NCBI RefSeq assembly: GCF_014207745.1
Contig: NZ_JACHJB010000003.1
Coordinates: forward strand, 620,001 to 684,000
From: Nonomuraea muscovyensis
Lineage (GTDB): Bacteria; Actinomycetota; Actinomycetes; Streptosporangiales; Streptosporangiaceae
Length of the DNA stretch: 64,000 nucleotides
Direction of reading: 5' to 3'
Shown here: positions 60,496 through 64,000 of the stretch, in pieces
Layout of the letters: every line of letters begins with the position of its first letter
Position numbering within the stretch: position 1 is the stretch's first letter
Notes under the pieces: generated by a model
Told to the model about the DNA's origin: nothing
Database searches by the model: none
The model's input: the letters and a program-made list of their open reading frames with translations, nothing else
Translations under genes and position numbers: made by a program

Positions 60496-60790
60496 TCAGC
60501 CGGTCCGTGCCCGGGTGTGTCCCTGCAAGGTCATCTGGACAGGGTACGCCGCGGCGCCGGCCGCACCCGCGGTGGGTGAGCCGTGAGACCTGGATGCTCG
60601 TGGTCGAAAGTCCTTCGTTGTGATCCACTGGAAGTGGCCGCGTCCGTCCGGCAGGGTTCGGCCGTCGGCGCGTGGCGGGCAAGGGCGAAGCCGGCCGGGC
60701 CGTCTGTCCACCGGCAGTCCACGTTCACGCCGATCTCCGCTCATCCGGGCAGGGGATCGCGCGGGCCGCCCTGTCACAGAGGAGGTGGGC

Positions 60791-61711
60791 ATGCGCATCG
60801 GATTCGCGGTACCCCAGTACGGCCCGTTCGCCGACCCGGACTTCATCCGGGAGGCCGCCACGAGGTTGGAGGACATGGGCTACGACAGCCTGTGGGCGGC
60901 CGACCGCGTCATCGTGCCGCTGGCCCCCAGCCACCGCTACCCGGGCGGCGACGGCCGCATCCCCGAGGCGTACGCGACGTTCTTCGACCCGCTGTCGGCG
61001 CTGACGCTCGCGGCTGTCGGCACCAGCCGCGTCCGGTTGGGCACCAGCACGCTGAACGCGCTGTGGCAGCCGCCCGTCCTGCTGGCCCGCAGCCTGGCCT
61101 CGCTCGACCTGATCAGCCACGGGCGGCTCGACGTCGGCCTCGGCCTGGGCTGGCTGGGCGACGAGTACACCGCGACCGGGGTGCCCTGGCGGGGGAAGAG
61201 CCCGCGGCTGGAGGAGACGCTGGACCTGCTGGAGACCCTCTGGTCGGCGGAGGTGGTGGCGCACGAGGGGCCGTTGTGGACGGTGCCGCCGTGTCGCGTG
61301 GACCTCAAGCCCCACCAGCGCCCCCGGCCGCCGATCCTGCTCGCCGGGCTGACCGCGGCGGCCCTGGAGCGGGTCGGCCGCCGAGCCGACGGCTGGCTGG
61401 GGGCGGCCATGCCCGCCCCGTACCTGAAGCACCTGTGGGACACGGCGCTGCGCTCGGCCGAGAAGGCCGGCCGCGACCCCGCCGCGCTGCGCATGGTGAT
61501 CCGGATCAACCCCAGGATCACCCGGGACCCCGTGCCCGCCGGCGAGGTGCCGCGCGCCGGCACCGTCGCCCAGATCGCCGGCCACCTGGACGCGCTGGCC
61601 GAGGCGGGCGCCCACGAGGTGTTCGTGGACGTGCAGACGACGACGTCCGCGCGCGGCGAGCTGATGGACATCGCGGAGGAGTTCGTCGCGCGCGCACGCG
61701 ATCGCCGGTGA
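60791..61711 (+). CDS. LLM-class F420-dependent oxidoreductase
   Basis: 306 residues, luciferase-like TIM barrel using coenzyme F420 or FMN. RIGFAVPQYGPFADPDFIRE start; YDSLWAADRV, LGTSTLNALWQPP and GLGWLGDEYTATGVPW are typical of the F420 branch. Substrate unknown. ATG 60791 follows GAGGAGGTG. The frame is open upstream but homology starts at this ATG. Convergent with rpiR, 7 bases apart. Confidence 0.82.
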   Translation: MRIGFAVPQYGPFADPDFIREAATRLEDMGYDSLWAADRVIVPLAPSHRYPGGDGRIPEAYATFFDPLSALTLAAVGTSRVRLGTSTLNALWQPPVLLARSLASLDLISHGRLDVGLGLGWLGDEYTATGVPWRGKSPRLEETLDLLETLWSAEVVAHEGPLWTVPPCRVDLKPHQRPRPPILLAGLTAAALERVGRRADGWLGAAMPAPYLKHLWDTALRSAEKAGRDPAALRMVIRINPRITRDPVPAGEVPRAGTVAQIAGHLDALAEAGAHEVFVDVQTTTSARGELMDIAEEFVARARDRR

Positions 61712-61718
61712 TCGCGGG

Positions 61719-62624
61719 TCAGGAGCGGTGGCGGTAGCGGTTCGTGGCCTCGCGGGTGGCGTGGATGGCGGCGCTGGCCGTGTCGTAGGTGCGCTGGGCG
61801 AGGCCGACGAAGACGCAGTCGACGATCAGGAGCTGGCTGATGCGGCTGGCCAGCGCCCCGGGCCGGAAGGCGGTCTCGCGGCCCGCCGACACCATCGTGT
61901 GGTGGGCCACCTCCGCCAGCGACGAGCGCGGGTTGTTGGTGATGCCCACGACCACGGCCCCCGCCTCGGCGGCCGTGCGGGCGGGGACGAGGACGTCGGG
62001 CGTCTCGCCGCTGCAACTGATCGCCACGGCCACGTCGCCGGGGCGCAGCAGGGCGGCACTGGTGAGGGCGAGGTGGGCGTCGGCGAACGGATGGCTGGAC
62101 ACGCCGATCCGCAGCAGCTTCTGCGACATGTCGGCGGCCACCAGGCCCGAGGCGGCCACGCCGTACACGTCGACGCGGCGGGCGGCGGCGATGGCGGTCA
62201 CCACCCGGCCGAGCAGGACCGGGTCGAGCTGCGCCGCCGTGTCGGCCAGCGCCTCCGCCTCCGAGCGGGCGACCTTGGCGATGACGTCGGTGAGCGGGTC
62301 GTCGGGGCCGAGGTCGCCGGGCACGAGCCGGTCCGGCTCCCTGGCCTGCTCCTTGGCGACGGCCGCGGCCAGCGCGAAGCGGAGCTGCGAGTAGCCGGAG
62401 AAGCCGAGCACGCGGGCGGTGCGGACGATGGTCGCCTCGCTGGTGCCGGACACCGCGCTGAACTCGGTGATGGTGCTCCGGACCACGAGCTCGGGGTCGC
62501 TGAGGATGATGCGGGCGATGGTCTGCGCCGCGGGCGTGAGCGACGGCAACACCGCCCGCACCGCGGCCACCGGGTTGGCGGGCTGCGCAGGGGTGGTGGC
62601 GCCGGGCACCCGGCCGCCGGTCAT
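61719..62624 (-). CDS. RpiR/MurR-family regulator with SIS domain
   Basis: 301 residues. N-terminal HTH_6 (FSAVSGTSEATIVRTARVLG); C-terminal SIS domain with ISCSGETPDVL, which binds a sugar phosphate. MurR-type regulators sense N-acetylmuramic acid 6-phosphate. The neighbour is nagZ, so murein recycling is likely controlled. ATG at 62624 gives the ATGA overlap with the nagZ stop; ATG at 62636 is an alternative. Confidence 0.87.
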   Translation of the reverse strand: MTGGRVPGATTPAQPANPVAAVRAVLPSLTPAAQTIARIILSDPELVVRSTITEFSAVSGTSEATIVRTARVLGFSGYSQLRFALAAAVAKEQAREPDRLVPGDLGPDDPLTDVIAKVARSEAEALADTAAQLDPVLLGRVVTAIAAARRVDVYGVAASGLVAADMSQKLLRIGVSSHPFADAHLALTSAALLRPGDVAVAISCSGETPDVLVPARTAAEAGAVVVGITNNPRSSLAEVAHHTMVSAGRETAFRPGALASRISQLLIVDCVFVGLAQRTYDTASAAIHATREATNRYRHRS

Positions 62625-64000
62625 CGCACCAGCCATTCGGCCGCGGCCCGTGCCGAGACGCGGGAGACGCCGTGCGTGGCGACATGGGTGGCGTGCGGGC
62701 CGGCGGGCGGGTCGGCCGGGACACCGGTGTCCACGACGATGACGTCGGGGCGCACCCGTACGGCCTGCGCCACCCGCTCCCGGACCCAGGCGTGCCGGGC
62801 GGCGTCGTGCACCACGAGCACCACCGGCCGGTCGTCGAACGGTGGCAGCTCGCCCTCCTCCGCGAGCCGGGCGCGGGCGGTGCCGGGCAGCAGTTCGGCG
62901 AGCGCGGCCGTCAGGCCGGCCGGCATGGCCGGGTCGACGGCCTGGCTGAAGCGGGTGTTGACCTCCACGACGAGCGGTGGCCGGGTCAGCCGGCCGGTCC
63001 CGGACGTGGTGAGCGCCGCCCGGGCGGCGTCGAGGCCCACGCCGGGGTCGGCGTCGGCGCGGGCCTTCTCGCGCAGCGCCGCCTGCTCGCCGTACCAGTC
63101 GGACACGGCCCGCACCCGGGCGGCGGCCTGCGCCAGGCGCTCCTCGGGGAGCACGCCCTCGCGGACGGCCGCCACGATGGCGTCGCGCAGCTCGTACAGG
63201 GTGCGCTCGGTGGTGAGGCCGGCGCAGATGGCGTCGGCGCCGGCGGCGAGGGCGCGCACGGCGATCTCGCCGGGGGTGAACCTGGCCGCCACCGCCCGCA
63301 TCTCGATCGCGTCCGTGACCAGCATCCCGTCGAAGCCCAGCCCGTCCCGGAGCAGGTCGGTCAGGATGGCGCGGCTGAGCGTGGCGGGCAGCTCGGGGTC
63401 GAGGGCGGGCACCAGCAGGTGGCCGCACATGATCGCCCGGACGCCGGCCCGGATCGCGGCGCGGAACGGCGGCAGGTCGCGTTCCGCCAGCACCTGTCCG
63501 GAGGCGTGCACGGTCGGCAGCGCCAGGTGTGAGTCGGTGGCCGTGTCGCCGTGGCCGGGGAAGTGCTTGGCGCAGGCGGCGACCCCCGCTCCCTGCACGC
63601 CGTGGACGTAGGCGACGGTGTGCCGGGCGACGAGGTCCGCCGTCGGGCCGAACGAGCGGACGCCGATCACCGGGTTGGCCGGGTCGGCGTTGACGTCGGC
63701 CGAGGGCGCGTAGTTGAGCGTGATGTCGGCTTCGGCGAGCATCCGGCCGATCTGGCGGCCCACCCGCTCGGTGAGGGCGACGTCGTCGATCACGCCGAGC
63801 GCGCGGTTGCCGGGGAAGGAGCTGCCGGCGGCCACCTCCAGTCTGGTGACTGCCCCGCCCTCCTCGTCGACGGCGACGACGACGCCGGGATTCTCGGCGC
63901 GCAGGGCCCGTACGTGCCCCGCGTCCGGCCGGTTGCGGGCGAACAGCACCGCTCCGCCCAGTCCCTCGCCCAGGGCCCTGCGCAGCCAGTCGGGTGCGGT
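62621..64000 (-). CDS. nagZ: NagZ-like beta-N-acetylhexosaminidase (GH3), 5' part beyond the window
   Basis: GH3 hydrolase that removes GlcNAc from cell wall fragments; the frame is open to the right edge (read TAPDWLRRALGEGLGG before ARNRPD), so the N-terminus is missing. Visible parts: VVAVDEEGGAVTRL, KHFPGHGDTATDSHLALP with the catalytic His-containing loop of NagZ, and LLVTDAIEMRA with the catalytic Asp. The C-terminal 170 residues (VVLVVHDAARHAWVRER) form an extra domain found in actinobacterial NagZ. It overlaps rpiR by 4 bases (ATGA). Confidence 0.87.
   Translation of the reverse strand, partial: TAPDWLRRALGEGLGGAVLFARNRPDAGHVRALRAENPGVVVAVDEEGGAVTRLEVAAGSSFPGNRALGVIDDVALTERVGRQIGRMLAEADITLNYAPSADVNADPANPVIGVRSFGPTADLVARHTVAYVHGVQGAGVAACAKHFPGHGDTATDSHLALPTVHASGQVLAERDLPPFRAAIRAGVRAIMCGHLLVPALDPELPATLSRAILTDLLRDGLGFDGMLVTDAIEMRAVAARFTPGEIAVRALAAGADAICAGLTTERTLYELRDAIVAAVREGVLPEERLAQAAARVRAVSDWYGEQAALREKARADADPGVGLDAARAALTTSGTGRLTRPPLVVEVNTRFSQAVDPAMPAGLTAALAELLPGTARARLAEEGELPPFDDRPVVLVVHDAARHAWVRERVAQAVRVRPDVIVVDTGVPADPPAGPHATHVATHGVSRVSARAAAEWLVR

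Noticed and set aside
1-64000. CRISPR array, tRNA or rRNA genes
   Set aside because: No evenly spaced direct repeats with unique spacers, and no cloverleaf or rRNA-like sequence recognised by eye; a covariance-model search would be decisive.

Overview
The window is very GC-rich actinomycete chromosome. Supporting signs are codons ending almost always in G or C, many GTG and some TTG starts, a WhiB protein, and long runs of start/stop-overlapping genes. Gene content (CDP-glycerol polymer genes, PspC-type sensor kinase, DUF6350 gene beside purNH, cox-type hydroxylases) fits a Streptosporangiaceae/Nonomuraea-like organism; that placement is inference.

Region 1 (1-16080) is a cell-surface glycopolymer locus. 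It carries a complete pathway to CMP-pseudaminic acid (pseB, pseC, pseF, pseG, pseI, pseH) in two divergent pairs plus a facing pair. Around it lie two related GT2 glycosyltransferases, a GT4 glycosyltransferase, a GT2/TagF-like fusion, a CDP-alcohol phosphatidyltransferase and a sulfotransferase. The likely product is a teichoic or teichulosonic-type wall polymer bearing pseudaminic acid and perhaps sulfate. A dedicated pseudaminyltransferase is not evident.

Region 2 (16166-20666) is a four-gene molybdenum hydroxylase operon (coxS-L-M-G order of transcription) of the form II, non-CODH type. Region 3 (20740-24634) is a LiaFSR-like envelope-stress module: a PspC/LiaF-like membrane protein divergent from a PspC-fused histidine kinase and its LuxR-type regulator. 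Region 4 (24842-38476 and on to 39355) is mixed: glutamate-cysteine ligase family protein, zinc metallopeptidase lipoprotein, WhiB, CPBP protease, a VapBC toxin-antitoxin pair, PIG-L deacetylase, PcrA helicase, an IS630-type transposase remnant, L,D-transpeptidase, UDP-glucose epimerase, a secreted protein and sucCD.

Region 5 (39662-50880) is the most notable: a full aerobic nicotinate degradation locus. NicX and NicE are on the plus strand. NicC, a niacin-type MFS carrier, a three-subunit molybdenum hydroxylase with a CoxG partner, NicF and NicD are on the minus strand, with a MarR regulator at the far end. The two convergent transcription units, whose promoters lie about 10.7 kb apart, share a two-block DNA element (11 bp, exactly 10 bp spacer, 21 bp) that is probably the common operator/promoter. 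The route is nicotinate to 6-hydroxynicotinate, 2,5-dihydroxypyridine, N-formylmaleamate, maleamate, maleate and fumarate.

Region 6 (51077-64000) is largely housekeeping: DUF6350 membrane protein, purN-purH, a ROK kinase, folD, a HAD-like gene with a possible 15-codon leader ORF, an MFS/DUF6157 pair, an LLM-type oxidoreductase, and an RpiR regulator with NagZ running off the right edge. No tRNA, rRNA or CRISPR array was seen. Short tandem repeats, each with its own unit, recur in the intergenic gaps.
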